64,000 nt of DNA from Nitrospira sp. (GCA_018242685.1 JAFEBM010000049.1:1-64000); one strand, 5' to 3'; numbered from the stretch's first letter, positions 47,890 through 57,265 are shown. The notes: generated by a model from the sequence alone, not told the origin. Numbers and translations: made by a program.

Positions 47890-49137
47890 TTATCGATTCA
47901 TCGACTGCAGGAACTCCTGATTATTCTTGGTACCCCCGATTTTATCCATGAGGAACTCCATGGCTTCCATCGTCCCCAAGGGGCTGAGCACCTTTCGGAG
48001 AATCCACATCTTGTTAAGCCGATCCTTATCCACCAGCAGTTCTTCTTTCCTCGTGCCGGACTGACTGATATCGATCGCCGGAAACAGACGTTTGTCAGCC
48101 AAGCGGCGATCTAAATGAACTTCCATATTACCAGTCCCTTTGAACTCTTCAAAGATAACATCGTCCATGCGACTCCCTGTATCGACAAGCGCCGTCGCCA
48201 TAATAGTGAGGCTCCCGCCGTTCTCGATATTGCGAGCCGCTCCAAAGAAGCGCTTCGGCCGCTGTAGCGCGTTGGAATCCAGACCGCCGGAGAGCACCTT
48301 GCCGCTGGGCGGTGCAATGGTGTTATAGGCTCGTGCGAGGCGGGTGATGCTGTCCAGTAAGATGACAACGTCCTTCTTATGCTCAACAAGCCGCTTTGCT
48401 TTCTCCAGCACCATTTCCGCCACTTGAGCATGTCGCTGCGCCGGTTCATCGAAGGTGGAGCTGATGACCTCCGCCTTGACCTGACGTTGCCAGTCGGTCA
48501 CCTCTTCCGGCCGTTCATCGATCAATAGGACGATAAGAGTCACTTCTTGATGATTCTTAATGATCGCTCGGGCGATCGCCTGTAGCAGCATCGTCTTGCC
48601 GGTACGAGGAGCAGCCACGATCAACCCACGCTGACCCTTGCCGATCGGAGTCGTCAAATCCATCACACGGGTACAATACTCCTCTCGGTCGAATTCGAGA
48701 TTGAGTCTCTCCTCTGGATACAACGGGGTGAGGTTATCAAACAGGATTTTATCCCGCGCAATCTCGGGGTCTTCATAGTTGACCTTTTCGACCTTGAGCA
48801 AAGCAAAATACCGCTCGCTCTCTTTCGGCGGACGAATCTGTCCCGAGACGATGTCGCCCGTACGAAGGTTGAACCGACGAATTTGCGAAGGTGAAATGTA
48901 AATGTCGTCGGGGCCCGGCAGGTAATTGGAATCCGGTGCCCGCAAGAAGCCGAATCCGTCTGGAAGAGTTTCCAGGACACCCTCTCCAAAGACCACGCCG
49001 TTTTTTTCGGTCTGAGCTTGGAGGATCGCAAAGATCAACTCCTGTTTCCTCAAATTGGCAGCCCCTTCGATTTTTAGCTCCCGAGCCACATCATTGAGAT
49101 CCGCAATTGACTTCTGTTTCAATTCTGCAAGATGCAT
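47890..49137 (-). CDS. rho: Transcription termination factor Rho
   Basis: 415 aa from the ATG at 49137, preceded by GGGGGGAAG; an ATG at 49161 also has GAGGAG and would add 8 residues. N-terminal [21 protein letters not shown]-binding primary-site domain ([20 protein letters not shown]), Walker [20 protein letters not shown], Walker [16 protein letters not shown], and Q-loop/R-loop ([20 protein letters not shown]). It is a hexameric RNA helicase ending many transcripts. Confidence 0.98.
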   Translation of the reverse strand: MHLAELKQKSIADLNDVARELKIEGAANLRKQELIFAILQAQTEKNGVVFGEGVLETLPDGFGFLRAPDSNYLPGPDDIYISPSQIRRFNLRTGDIVSGQIRPPKESERYFALLKVEKVNYEDPEIARDKILFDNLTPLYPEERLNLEFDREEYCTRVMDLTTPIGKGQRGLIVAAPRTGKTMLLQAIARAIIKNHQEVTLIVLLIDERPEEVTDWQRQVKAEVISSTFDEPAQRHAQVAEMVLEKAKRLVEHKKDVVILLDSITRLARAYNTIAPPSGKVLSGGLDSNALQRPKRFFGAARNIENGGSLTIMATALVDTGSRMDDVIFEEFKGTGNMEVHLDRRLADKRLFPAIDISQSGTRKEELLVDKDRLNKMWILRKVLSPLGTMEAMEFLMDKIGGTKNNQEFLQSMNR

Positions 49138-49161
49138 CACTTCCCCCCTAGCTACTGACAT

Positions 49162-49603
49162 ACGACTCCTCTCGGGCCTTGGGTTTGTTACTATCCGAAA
49201 TACACTCGAACTGATTGGTCATGCGAACGTGCTTTTATTTTGACGATAAACCTTAGGTTTTGGTCTATTGGGCTGGGATAACTTGTGGAAGTTTTTGTCT
49301 GTTTTGTGTAGGGAAATGGTGTTGTCTTTTATCCCCCGACGTTCACAGCCCAAGCAAGATCTTTGGTCGGCCTTCTGATCGCTTCACTCGCATGCTGCTA
49401 GGCTTGATTCGAGAAAGGTTCCGGAGTTGAAATTCTTCGATGGAGAGAATCAATCGACCGAATACTTAAAACGATAATACCCACGCAGTGTCCTGTTGTC
49501 AACTAGCATCTTGATTTTTGTAGCTAGCCCATCATCTGTCCGTTGTCCGCTTTTTGTAGCATATGGCGTGTCTGGTTTAGGGTGTGCCCTCAAGGAGGGC
49601 CAC
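49162..49603. other. Intergenic region upstream of rho
   Basis: No gene is seen. It must hold the minus-strand rho promoter. The left part (49200-49330) is T-rich on the plus strand; rho leaders are often long and autoregulated, but no specific structure can be identified. The right part leads into the ISNCY-like remnant. Confidence 0.35.
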
Positions 49604-50258
49604 CATGACGCGGGCACGGATCCTACCGATGGTGAGACGAATGCGACTTGAAGAACTGCATGCGCAACGACACCGACGGGAACTGACGATGATCGAACGG
49701 CGGAGATGCTCGGGGTCACGGAACGGACATTTCGTCGGTGGAGCGTCCGCTACGAAGCCGAGTGCGCGGAGGAATTGCAGGATCGTCGGCTCGATCGCGC
49801 CTCGGGCCAGGTCTATACGACGCGACTCACCCAGGTGCACCCGACCCTACAGCAATCGAGGGTCATGCTCATTCCCACCTATTCGCCTGAAACGCGTGGA
49901 CGCGAGTTGGCGTTGGCCGCAATCGCGGACATGACGGAGGCAATCAGTATCTGATCGAGCAGCTCTTGTCCGTATACACCTCCGTGTACATCCAGTGCCG
50001 TGCCAGCCACGGAACCAAGCACCGCGTTTGTACCATAGACGGGGATCGATTTGGCCGATATGCTGTGTGCGCAGGGAAACCGCGTCGTCGCCAGCGACAA
50101 CACGGCGAGGTGTCAGTGCAGGTACCTGCAGATTCCGCCCGATCGACACCGATTCCATTATGTGAAGGTCACCGTACGGGTCCCTGAATACCCCGACAGT
50201 ACGTTGGCCGCGTTCCATGGCCCATGATGCTTAGCGCGTTATTATGCGGAGGGGTGGT
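49604..50258 (+). pseudogene. Decayed ISNCY-like transposase fragments
   Basis: The start, MTRARILPMVRRMRLEELHA ... RRELTMIERR, shifts frame near 49700 to MLGVTERTFRRWSVRYEAE and ELQDRRLDRASGQ, the HTH region of ISNCY transposases. A middle scrap (LIPTYSPETRGRELA) fits the catalytic-core area. Near 50080-50250 the frame GNRVVASDNTARCQ, LQIPPDRHRFHYVKVTVRVP and EYPDSTLAAFHGP is the usual C-terminus. The first half and the second half are joined with most of the core lost. It is not functional. Confidence 0.75.
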
Positions 50259-50571
50259 TGAGTGAGCCCGAAGACGCCTCTGCAGGCCGACATCGCTTGG
50301 TCTGCAGAAGTCGGACGGACGACCGACCGATCGTGGTCTCGAGGGTCAATGCGGCAATGCGGCAATATCTCAGCGCGCGCCTGAGCACCTCCTCGAGGAA
50401 AACAAGCCGAACAGACTCCTAGACTCCATACACCTGACAAGTTAGTATTTTCTATTCTATAACATAGGATCTGGATTTTGTTGCCTCTGCTCATGCGAAA
50501 ATTTATCCTGCTCACGGGTTGTTCCTGAAATTTAAAGTGTGCTACACAGTATCACATACGACGAGTACGAA
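50259..50571. other. Intergenic region before DUF2203 gene
   Basis: It holds the tail of the transposase remnant and, from about 50440, an AT-rich stretch (TAGTATTTTCTATTCTATAACATAG) that may include a promoter for the plus-strand gene at 50572. Nothing else is recognised. Confidence 0.35.
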
Positions 50572-50988
50572 ATGGCACGTGACGAAAACGAAACCAGCCC
50601 GGGTCGGGTGTTTTCACTCTTCGAAGCCAATCAGTTAATCCCTCAGCTCCAGTTGCATCTCTCAACCATTCGGGACGGCAAAGTCAGCCTTATGCGAACC
50701 CGCGAGGAAGCGAGCAAAGCATCGGCCAATGCATGTTACGGAGGCGGGACGCCAGCGGGCATATCTTATGTGAAAAGCCTCCAGGACATCAACACCAACC
50801 TGCATGCCATCCATGAGTTGGGAGTCGTTGTAAAAGACATCGATCTTGGGCTATGTGATTTCCCGCATATCCGCGATGGTCGAGTCGTCTACTTGTGCTG
50901 GAAACTTGGCGAGAAAAAAATCCGCTGGTGGCATGAAGTCACTTCCGGATATAATGATCGTTGCCCCATCGAAGAAGATCACGCCTAG
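50572..50988 (+). CDS. DUF2203 family protein
   Basis: 138 aa from the ATG at 50572; a GTG at 50539 would add 11 residues. It has the DUF2203 pattern: FSLFEANQLIPQLQLHLSTI at the start, a central helical part, then VVVKDIDLGLCDFPHIRDGR and YLCWKLGEKKIRWWHEVTSG. The function is unknown. It is cytoplasmic and has no clear operon partner; the YciI-like gene follows by 54 bp on the same strand. Confidence 0.9.
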   Translation: MARDENETSPGRVFSLFEANQLIPQLQLHLSTIRDGKVSLMRTREEASKASANACYGGGTPAGISYVKSLQDINTNLHAIHELGVVVKDIDLGLCDFPHIRDGRVVYLCWKLGEKKIRWWHEVTSGYNDRCPIEEDHA

Positions 50989-51042
50989 TATTCCTTCACG
51001 GGAATTAGAAAACAGCACCGAAGCGCACATTAGGTTAAAGGT

Positions 51043-51321
51043 ATGAAGTTCGTCATTATCGGCTACGACAGCCCACAAGGGGAAGCCAAACGGAAAATCC
51101 ATCGGGCTGCCCACTTAGCGAATCTCGAACCACTGGATCGGCAAGGACGAGTCGTTCTCGCAGGCCCACTTACGGATAAAACCGGAAGTCTGCTGGTGCT
51201 AGACTTTGAGACACAGGAGGAGGCTGAAGATTTCGCCAGCCATGACCCATATACGATTTATGGTGTCTTTGAACGAGTTGAAATTCACCCGTTTCTGCAG
51301 GTTTTCCCCAAATCGCCCTAG
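51043..51321 (+). CDS. YciI-like (YCII) domain protein
   Basis: 92 aa, the family size. MKFVIIGYDSPQGEAKRKIH, RAAHLANLEPLDRQGRVVLA, GPLTDKTGSLLVLDFETQEE and FASHDPYTIYGVFERVEIHP follow the YCII alpha-beta dimer fold with the conserved His and Asp (HL near 23 and SHDPY near 68). Biochemical function is not known for this branch. Confidence 0.92.
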   Translation: MKFVIIGYDSPQGEAKRKIHRAAHLANLEPLDRQGRVVLAGPLTDKTGSLLVLDFETQEEAEDFASHDPYTIYGVFERVEIHPFLQVFPKSP

Positions 51322-51369
51322 TACGCTCCGTCCACTCACTCTCAAGATTCAGCCTCCTCTTTGGAAGCA

Positions 51370-51398
51370 TTGTCCTGTGCTCGACCGAGCGGTATAGT
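51370..51398 (+). promoter_or_regulatory. Possible sigma-70 promoter for a leaderless mRNA
   Basis: TTGTCC (51370-51375) and TATAGT (51393-51398) are 17 bp apart. A start 7 bases later would fall at the ATG (51405), so the TPR gene may be translated from a leaderless message; no ribosome site is visible. Confidence 0.45.
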
Positions 51399-51404
51399 TC
51401 TCCT

Positions 51405-52670
51405 ATGAATTTTCGACGTGTACTACGAATTGTTTACCTCGTCGGCTCTTTCGTTATCATGTATCAGCCTGCAAGTGCTTCAGAAACTGCTGTGGTGACC
51501 GAGGGACGTTATGTGATGGGAGATAGCGACACTCTTGCAATAGCTGAGGAACGAGTCCTTCGGCTGGCTCAGCGGAGAGCGATCGAAGAGAGTGGACTAT
51601 ATATCGAGTCCACATTTCAAGACATAGAAAAAGCCTCCCCCGGCAAGAGCTTCCAGTCCAGTTCATTGGAGATCCGGACTATTGCTGCAGCGATAACAAA
51701 AACAGAAATTCTGGAATCGCAGCGCTCTTTCGATAACGATCGACCAAGCTTTTATATCCGTATCCGTGCAATCGTCGACCTCGACAATCTTCAGGCAGCA
51801 GTTCGACGGTGGCAATCCGAGGAGCGATTTGCTGAACATTTCCGTCGTCTTCAGAGCGAGAATGCGGAACTCAAGGCTCAGCTACATAGGCTAAGAACTC
51901 CTTCTACCGGCGTGCGAACTCTCACCATTGAACCGCTAAATCATACGAAAGATCGCGAACGGGCTCGGATATTAGTCGAGAAAGCGATTCTCTCTCAACA
52001 ACTTCCCCAGAAACTCGATTTAATCTCACAGGCTGCTGCTTTGGACCCTCAATCTGTGGAACCATTGATCTTGCGTGGCCAAACTCATTTATGGCTCGCA
52101 TCCGCTGCCTACTCTGACAAGTCCAAACCGAGTGAATATTCCGAATATGTCGACAATGCCCGAATGGATTTCGATCGAGCAATTCAAATTGACCCCCAAA
52201 ATACTTGGGCCCTTCTAGGTCGAGGAGACGTCAGTACCTGGTTGCATCGGCCCGTCGAGGCAGCTCACACATTCGAACAAGTGCTTGAGTTGGATCCTTT
52301 TTTTGATTTAGCACGTTATCGCCTCATTAATCTGTATACCGCCGAGGCTCGCAAATTAATTTCCCTAAAGCAATGGTCATCTGCCCTCGCAGTCTTACAA
52401 AAGTGCTTGCCCCCGAAAACTCCTGACAGTTGGATGCCATATCAAAAGGAGGCCTATTTACTCAGGAGCGATATCTACAAGAAATTGAGCCGGCCAACTC
52501 AAGCCATCGATGACCTTAGCGCGATCCTACGAGCCGATCCCACTGATAGGCAGGCCTTGCTCGCGAGAGCTGCACTTTACCAGGAACTGCTGCAAGGGCG
52601 TTCTGCAAAAGATGACTTCGAACGCGCGTGCATGCTCGGGGCAACGGCTGCCTGCGAACAACTTCCGTAG
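51405..52670 (+). CDS. Periplasmic TPR protein
   Basis: 421 aa. A signal peptide (RIVYLVGSFVIMYQPASASE) is followed by an N-terminal domain with VVTEGRYVMGDSDTLAIAEE, RVLRLAQRRAIEESGLYIES and FYIRIRAIVDLDNL, a pattern like LPP20/FlgT-N domains. A coiled coil follows (EERFAEHFRRLQSENAELKA), then about six TPR-type repeats (MDFDRAIQIDPQNTWALLGR, AAHTFEQVLELDPFFDLARY, QAIDDLSAILRADPTDRQAL). It probably works as a protein-interaction scaffold in the periplasm. The function is not identified. Confidence 0.8.
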   Translation: MNFRRVLRIVYLVGSFVIMYQPASASETAVVTEGRYVMGDSDTLAIAEERVLRLAQRRAIEESGLYIESTFQDIEKASPGKSFQSSSLEIRTIAAAITKTEILESQRSFDNDRPSFYIRIRAIVDLDNLQAAVRRWQSEERFAEHFRRLQSENAELKAQLHRLRTPSTGVRTLTIEPLNHTKDRERARILVEKAILSQQLPQKLDLISQAAALDPQSVEPLILRGQTHLWLASAAYSDKSKPSEYSEYVDNARMDFDRAIQIDPQNTWALLGRGDVSTWLHRPVEAAHTFEQVLELDPFFDLARYRLINLYTAEARKLISLKQWSSALAVLQKCLPPKTPDSWMPYQKEAYLLRSDIYKKLSRPTQAIDDLSAILRADPTDRQALLARAALYQELLQGRSAKDDFERACMLGATAACEQLP

Positions 52671-53056
52671 CAACATTTCTCACCATGCTCGCCTGTTGAC
52701 TCCTCCTCAGTTCCTCACCAAATTTTATGCCCTTATACCGTCTACACCGCTCGTACCGATCACCGCTCACTGTTTCATTATGTCATGACCTCATACACTG
52801 ATTTGACAATCCAAAAGATCGACACCTATAATGCTACGGATCTTCGCGTCGACGCTTGGTCGTCTTCCATCGGCACACAGATGGGGGCAAACGGCCTAAA
52901 CCAACTGCCAAATAGTAGCCCGAAAGCTCTTTGCGGTGGGTCTTCTGCGATCTTGAACATGCGTAGAGAAACAGCTTAGAGTGTCTCAGAGAATCAAGTA
53001 CGTGAAAAACCACCGGTTCTTTCATCAACTAAAATTTTCCCGGAGTGTAGGTTGCG
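52671..53056 (+). promoter_or_regulatory. Consensus promoter and long leader for the oxidoreductase operon
   Basis: TTGACA at 52803-52808 and TATAAT at 52827-52832 match the sigma-70 consensus at every position, with an 18-bp spacer. A start near 52839 gives a 5' leader of about 217 nt before the first gene at 53057. No known riboswitch is recognised in the leader. A short frame at 52785-52979 overlaps the promoter and is unlikely to be real. Confidence 0.8.
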
Positions 53057-53674
53057 ATGAGTGACTATCGTGTGCTCCCAGGACCAGAACATTTTCTTCC
53101 CCCAGCTGCTGCAAGCATGGGGATTCGACTACCAAATCCAGGAGAAGCCCATATCAACGGCGTGATCACATCGGAAGAAAATGCCTATGAAGAAGCGGCG
53201 CGCCAGTTCTTAATGGCGAAAGTCCCGACAATTTTCCCAGGCCCCCTCGTGTTATGGGCATGGAATGAAAAAGCCGCAAAGAAAGCCACGGCAATTCGAC
53301 ATCTTTTCAACACGCTGAAGGAATGCGTTCAGCCTGGCCAAAAACCGATGTTGATCCCTATGCCCGACTACCGCCCTAAGTATCCTAAAATCAACCCTGA
53401 AGTTGAGATCAACCCGAATCATCCGAATTTGACCATTTGGCATAATAAGATCGACTGCTGCATATTTGTCGGTGTACATTGCCACCAAGCCAATCTGTCG
53501 CTGAAGATTATTCGCGGAGGAACATCCTGTTATACTATCGCCATGTGTGCGCAGGCTGGCCACGAAGACGCGATGCTTTCAATCCGTGATACATCCGTCG
53601 AAAAAATCATGCGATTGGCCGATACTATAAAGCGATTGAAAGGGACCGTCCAACCACGCCAAGCATCAGCTTAG
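53057..53674 (+). CDS. 2-oxoacid:ferredoxin oxidoreductase, subunit E (CODH-beta-like)
   Basis: 205 aa. It has the pattern of the extra subunit of five-subunit pyruvate/2-oxoglutarate:ferredoxin oxidoreductases, also annotated as carbon monoxide dehydrogenase beta-like: GPLVLWAWNEKAAKKATAIR, KPMLIPMPDYRPKYPKINPE, NPNHPNLTIWHNKIDCCIFV and a Cys/His-containing middle (GVHCHQANLSLK). In Hydrogenobacter this subunit is needed for the enzyme but its exact role is unclear. It is first in the operon here, before the alpha subunit. Confidence 0.85.
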   Translation: MSDYRVLPGPEHFLPPAAASMGIRLPNPGEAHINGVITSEENAYEEAARQFLMAKVPTIFPGPLVLWAWNEKAAKKATAIRHLFNTLKECVQPGQKPMLIPMPDYRPKYPKINPEVEINPNHPNLTIWHNKIDCCIFVGVHCHQANLSLKIIRGGTSCYTIAMCAQAGHEDAMLSIRDTSVEKIMRLADTIKRLKGTVQPRQASA

Positions 53675-53714
53675 GAGTGGCGATCCCGCACCTGTCTGAA
53701 AGGAGGCTGAGGCC

Positions 53715-54926
53715 ATGGCAGAAATAAAATCAGTTATTGGAACGCAAAATAAAAAAGGTCAGACCTATACAGATACCTGGAAAATGATGAATGAGGCTCC
53801 ACGTACGCCTTCATTTTTCACGGGCAGCGAAGTCATCAAGGAAGCTCTCCGTCGGGCAAGTTGCGACGTCATGATCGCGTATCCGATCACACCACAGAGT
53901 GAAGCCGCTGCATTGATCGGCGAATTATTTGCCGAAGGCTATATCGGAGACTACTTCCGCGGCGAGAGCGAATTTGCAGTCATGTCGCAATGCGCCGGCT
54001 CCGCGTTTGGCGGAGCTCGTGTGTTCACAACGACAGCAGGACCGGGCACCATGCGGGCCATGGAGAACTTCCCGATGTGGGCTGGCGCCAGGTTACCGAT
54101 TCAGATGATCGTCACCTGTCGAGGCATCAATTCACCGCTCTCGATTCAGCCGGACACACTTGAAATTGCCTATCTGCTGAACACCGGCATGTTAGTGTGG
54201 CATGCAGAGACTGCTCAAGACTTCTTCGATTGGATTCTGAAGGGTTACATGGTGTCGGAAGAACCGGATGTACACCTTCCACTCGCACTGTGCTGCGACG
54301 GTTTCTTCGTCACCCATACGAAAGACGTGGTGAATCTGACGCCAGCGGACATGTGCCTCCCTCCATATGACCCCTACCGGTCTCCCGTACCTTGTATGGA
54401 TATGGAGTGTCCGCCTGTTCGGATGATGCGCGACCCGTTTGTCATGAAGAGCAACTACATCAGCTATGCAACCCATGCTAGCTGGCAGCAAGAAATTTGG
54501 GCTGCGGTTGAACGCTCGCGAAAACATTCGATCCATTGGCTGAATGGTCTGATCGACACGGAAAATACGGACGCAGACATCGTGATCGTGGCTTCAGGCA
54601 CCGCCGTTTCTCAGGGTCGAGAAGCGATCCGGTTGTTGGAAGATGAAGGCGTCCGATGCGGTCTGGTGAAGGTGAAAACCTTACGCCCCTGGCCGGAAGA
54701 AGAAATTCGAGAAGCGACCAAGAACGCGAAACACATTTTTGTGCCGGAGTTCAACGTGACCGGGTGGCTGGCCAAAGAAATCCGAGCCACCGTTCCAAAT
54801 CACCAGCGTGTCCATGCCGGGCCACATGTTTGTGGAGGCATGACGATGCCACCGGAGATCATCGTGTCTGAAATTAAGACAGCCCTTGGGATGAAGACCT
54901 TCTCCCTGGCTGGCCGAGGAAGCTGA
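53715..54926 (+). CDS. 2-oxoacid:ferredoxin oxidoreductase, alpha subunit
   Basis: 403 aa. It has the POR/OGOR alpha pattern: DVMIAYPITPQSEAAALIGE, GEFVMSQCAGSAFGGAR-like acid-substrate domain (FAVMSQCAGSAFGGARVFTT), MIVTCRGINSPLSIQPDTL and a C-terminal ADIVIVASGTAVSQGREAIR. Together with the beta subunit it forms the TPP site. Alpha and beta are adjacent; the beta gene starts 57 bp later. The substrate, pyruvate or 2-oxoglutarate, cannot be told from the sequence alone. Confidence 0.94.
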   Translation: MAEIKSVIGTQNKKGQTYTDTWKMMNEAPRTPSFFTGSEVIKEALRRASCDVMIAYPITPQSEAAALIGELFAEGYIGDYFRGESEFAVMSQCAGSAFGGARVFTTTAGPGTMRAMENFPMWAGARLPIQMIVTCRGINSPLSIQPDTLEIAYLLNTGMLVWHAETAQDFFDWILKGYMVSEEPDVHLPLALCCDGFFVTHTKDVVNLTPADMCLPPYDPYRSPVPCMDMECPPVRMMRDPFVMKSNYISYATHASWQQEIWAAVERSRKHSIHWLNGLIDTENTDADIVIVASGTAVSQGREAIRLLEDEGVRCGLVKVKTLRPWPEEEIREATKNAKHIFVPEFNVTGWLAKEIRATVPNHQRVHAGPHVCGGMTMPPEIIVSEIKTALGMKTFSLAGRGS

Positions 54927-54983
54927 GTTATATTGATTTCGAACCTGTTTGCTCTAGACGAGCGACACTGAGGAGGCCCATAT

Positions 54984-55895
54984 ATGAGCAAGGAACGCAT
55001 TCAAATATCCGAAGCCCTATATGACATCATGCCGTCGGACTATCAAGACCTCGTGAAAAGCGCGACGTACGGCAAGGAAGACCGAGGATGGAAAGACATC
55101 GGGACATCTAAGGAACTGATTGAGCAACATTCGCTCTGCGCTGGCTGCCCTGAGTCCATGGCCTTCCGCTACATATTGGCCTCCCTTCCAAATCCTGAAG
55201 ACACCGTCATGGTCGGATCAACCGGCTGTACCAGCTTGGTATTCCCAATGGTCGCCGTCCATAACATCCACTCGTTGTTTGGAAACCAAAACGCGATCGC
55301 ATCGGGTCTTAAACGCGCCCTCAGCGTCAGATTCCCCGGTCGTGTAAAAGATGTCGTCGTCCTCGCCGGTGATGGTGCGACCGTCGACATCGGTCTGGAC
55401 ATGACGCTTCAAGCCTGGTTCCGGCAAGAAAAATTCACGACAATCTGCTTCGATAACGAGCTTTACGCCAACACCGGCGGGCAGGAGAGCGGGCTTATGC
55501 AGAAAGGTTTCGTCGCTAAAATGGCGCCGGTCGGGAAGTTGTTCGATAAGGTGCGCTTGCCTGAGATCGCTCGCGAGTCCGGCTGTCATTACGTTGTAAA
55601 TTGTACCGTCAGCAAACCGTCGTTGGTTGAAAAGGTTATCCGCAACGCTGTGCATATTGCCCGTGAAATCGGCCCGACCTATCTCCAGCTTTACACTCCA
55701 TGTATTCTCGAAATCGGCAAGAACAGCATGGAAGGCCTGCAAGAAATGCGTGACTCTGAAAAGCCGACCGAACGTTTCGCATATAAGGAATACATCAGCG
55801 AACCGGCAAAGCAATTGTTGACTGAACTGGCCGCCAAAGATAAAGAACGAAAGGCAGCAGCTAAGCAGTTGGCAGCGCAGGCACAAGCCAATTAG
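54984..55895 (+). CDS. 2-oxoacid:ferredoxin oxidoreductase, beta subunit
   Basis: 303 aa TPP-binding subunit. The TPP-Mg motif GDGATVDIGLDMTLQAWFRQ (with Gly-Asp-Gly) and YANTGGQESGLMQKG are clear. N-terminal LCAGCPESMAFRYILASLPN carries the Cys-x2-Cys of the 4Fe-4S cluster region, and the other cluster cysteine is in MVGSTGCTSLVFPM. It decarboxylates the 2-oxoacid, or carboxylates acyl-CoA in the reverse direction, passing electrons to ferredoxin. Confidence 0.95.
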   Translation: MSKERIQISEALYDIMPSDYQDLVKSATYGKEDRGWKDIGTSKELIEQHSLCAGCPESMAFRYILASLPNPEDTVMVGSTGCTSLVFPMVAVHNIHSLFGNQNAIASGLKRALSVRFPGRVKDVVVLAGDGATVDIGLDMTLQAWFRQEKFTTICFDNELYANTGGQESGLMQKGFVAKMAPVGKLFDKVRLPEIARESGCHYVVNCTVSKPSLVEKVIRNAVHIAREIGPTYLQLYTPCILEIGKNSMEGLQEMRDSEKPTERFAYKEYISEPAKQLLTELAAKDKERKAAAKQLAAQAQAN

Positions 55896-55915
55896 ACCGG
55901 AAGGGAGAGCCATTC

Positions 55916-56623
55916 ATGATCAAGAAGCGACTTAATATCCGAATGTCAGGATTAGGCGGGCAAGGTGCCGTCACCGCCGCTCACGTCATGGCTATGGCCG
56001 CCAATCGGGATGGCAAATTCTCCATCTCGAACCCGTTCTTCGGTGCTGAGAAGCGCATGGCACCGGCTGAAAGCTATTGCCGTATCGGCATCGAGCGGAT
56101 CTATGATCGCGGCGAACTCGTATTTCCAGATGTGATTGAAGTATTCCATCCTCAGGTCATCACAATGGGGAAAAGTTATACCATGCCGTTCTACTCAGGG
56201 ATTAAAGAAGGCGGCGTCGTTATTATCAATTCCGGTCAACCTTTGTTGTCTGAAGAAGACGTCCAGCGCCTCAAGGATCTGAACGTGGCCACTTTTTATA
56301 TCGCCGGGACCGAGCTGGCGATCGAGACCGCCGGTACGGAATTGTCAACCAATATGACCATGATCGGGTCAGTCGCCGGTATTACCAAGTGTGTGTCGAT
56401 GGAAGCATTAGACGGCGCATTGCAAGAACGCTTCGGAAAGAAATTCGTCGCATCGGGTGGTACCGCTTCTCTAGATGAAGCGATCAAGAAGAAATTTGCC
56501 AAAAAAGAAATGCTCTTGGCCAAAAACCTTGCGACGGTAAAGCGAGCCTACGAAATCGCCGCAGAATGGGCTGAAAAGAACAAGATCGAGCTGCGTGTCG
56601 GCAATCCGGCCGTCGCTGCCTAA
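55916..56623 (+). CDS. 2-oxoacid:ferredoxin oxidoreductase, gamma subunit
   Basis: 235 aa. LNIRMSGLGGQGAVTAAHVM is the conserved gamma-subunit opening, followed by AEKRMAPAESYCRIGIERIY and the ALDGALQERFGKKF segment. It belongs to the CoA-handling part of the enzyme. It starts 20 bp after the beta gene and is followed by the ferredoxin-like delta gene. Confidence 0.94.
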   Translation: MIKKRLNIRMSGLGGQGAVTAAHVMAMAANRDGKFSISNPFFGAEKRMAPAESYCRIGIERIYDRGELVFPDVIEVFHPQVITMGKSYTMPFYSGIKEGGVVIINSGQPLLSEEDVQRLKDLNVATFYIAGTELAIETAGTELSTNMTMIGSVAGITKCVSMEALDGALQERFGKKFVASGGTASLDEAIKKKFAKKEMLLAKNLATVKRAYEIAAEWAEKNKIELRVGNPAVAA

Positions 56624-56641
56624 GAGAAGGAATGACGTTGC

Positions 56642-56920
56642 ATGTATAATGTTGCGCAAGTCATTGATGAAAAGTGTACGGCCAAGAAGGGTTGTCGGCT
56701 GTGCATCATGTACTGTCCAGAGGCTAACTGTTTAGACTTGAACACGAGCAAAATGGTAGCCGAAGTCATTATCGACCGTTGCAAAGGTTGCGAACTCTGT
56801 GTGGTCGTCTGCAACGCCGCCAAGCACGAAGCAATCGTGATGCAAGCTGTCAGCGCCACAGGCCAGTTGATGTTGAAAAAGGGAGAATCTGTGGCTTTGG
56901 GTCAAGCCTATCAAGGCTAA
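56642..56920 (+). CDS. 2-oxoacid:ferredoxin oxidoreductase, delta (ferredoxin) subunit
   Basis: 92 aa two-cluster 4Fe-4S protein. First cluster CTAKKGCRLCIMYCP; second CKGCELCVVVCNAAKH. It passes electrons between the TPP site and external ferredoxin. It is last in the operon. A strong terminator follows after 20 bp. Confidence 0.95.
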   Translation: MYNVAQVIDEKCTAKKGCRLCIMYCPEANCLDLNTSKMVAEVIIDRCKGCELCVVVCNAAKHEAIVMQAVSATGQLMLKKGESVALGQAYQG

Positions 56921-56939
56921 TCGAGAGAAGTTCGAGTCG

Positions 56940-56973
56940 AAAACCCCATAGCTTCACCGCTATGGGGTTTTTT
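56940..56973 (+). terminator. Terminator of the oxidoreductase operon
   Basis: AAAACCCCATAGC pairs with GCTATGGGGTTTT around a six-base loop, followed by a T-run (GGGGTTTTTTG). It closes the five-gene operon 20 bp after the delta subunit. Confidence 0.93.
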
Positions 56974-56995
56974 GTTGAACTTCAGTGAGGCACAC

Positions 56996-57265
56996 ATGGA
57001 GAACGAAGACAACGTCATCGATGAGTTACTCCGAGAAATCTCTGGTTTGATCGGCGAATATCCTAAGGCTATCGAGCAACGGGCAGCAGCCATCCAAGCT
57101 ACGGGTAAAGACCCTGAGCTTGTCGAAAAGCTCGTCAAAGCAGCGGATACCATGCGCGATAGCGGCAATCTTTACCTCACTTGGGCGAGACATTATGCTG
57201 CCCTGACGAAAGGCAACACCGACGCGTCGTCCGACGAAGACGAAACCGAAGATTTCGACGTCTAA
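56996..57265 (+). CDS. Small uncharacterised acidic helical protein
   Basis: 89 aa from the ATG at 56996 (GAGG 6 bases upstream); the longer start at 56972 lies in the terminator and is rejected. The sequence is helical with many Glu and Ala, ending in an acidic tail (ASSDEDETEDFDV). No family is recognised. It starts right after the oxidoreductase terminator and before tRNA-Asn, so it has its own expression. Confidence 0.7.
   Translation: MENEDNVIDELLREISGLIGEYPKAIEQRAAAIQATGKDPELVEKLVKAADTMRDSGNLYLTWARHYAALTKGNTDASSDEDETEDFDV

Noticed and set aside
52785..52979. Frame of 64 codons before the oxidoreductase operon
   Set aside because: It overlaps both boxes of the consensus promoter, has no ribosome site and matches no family.
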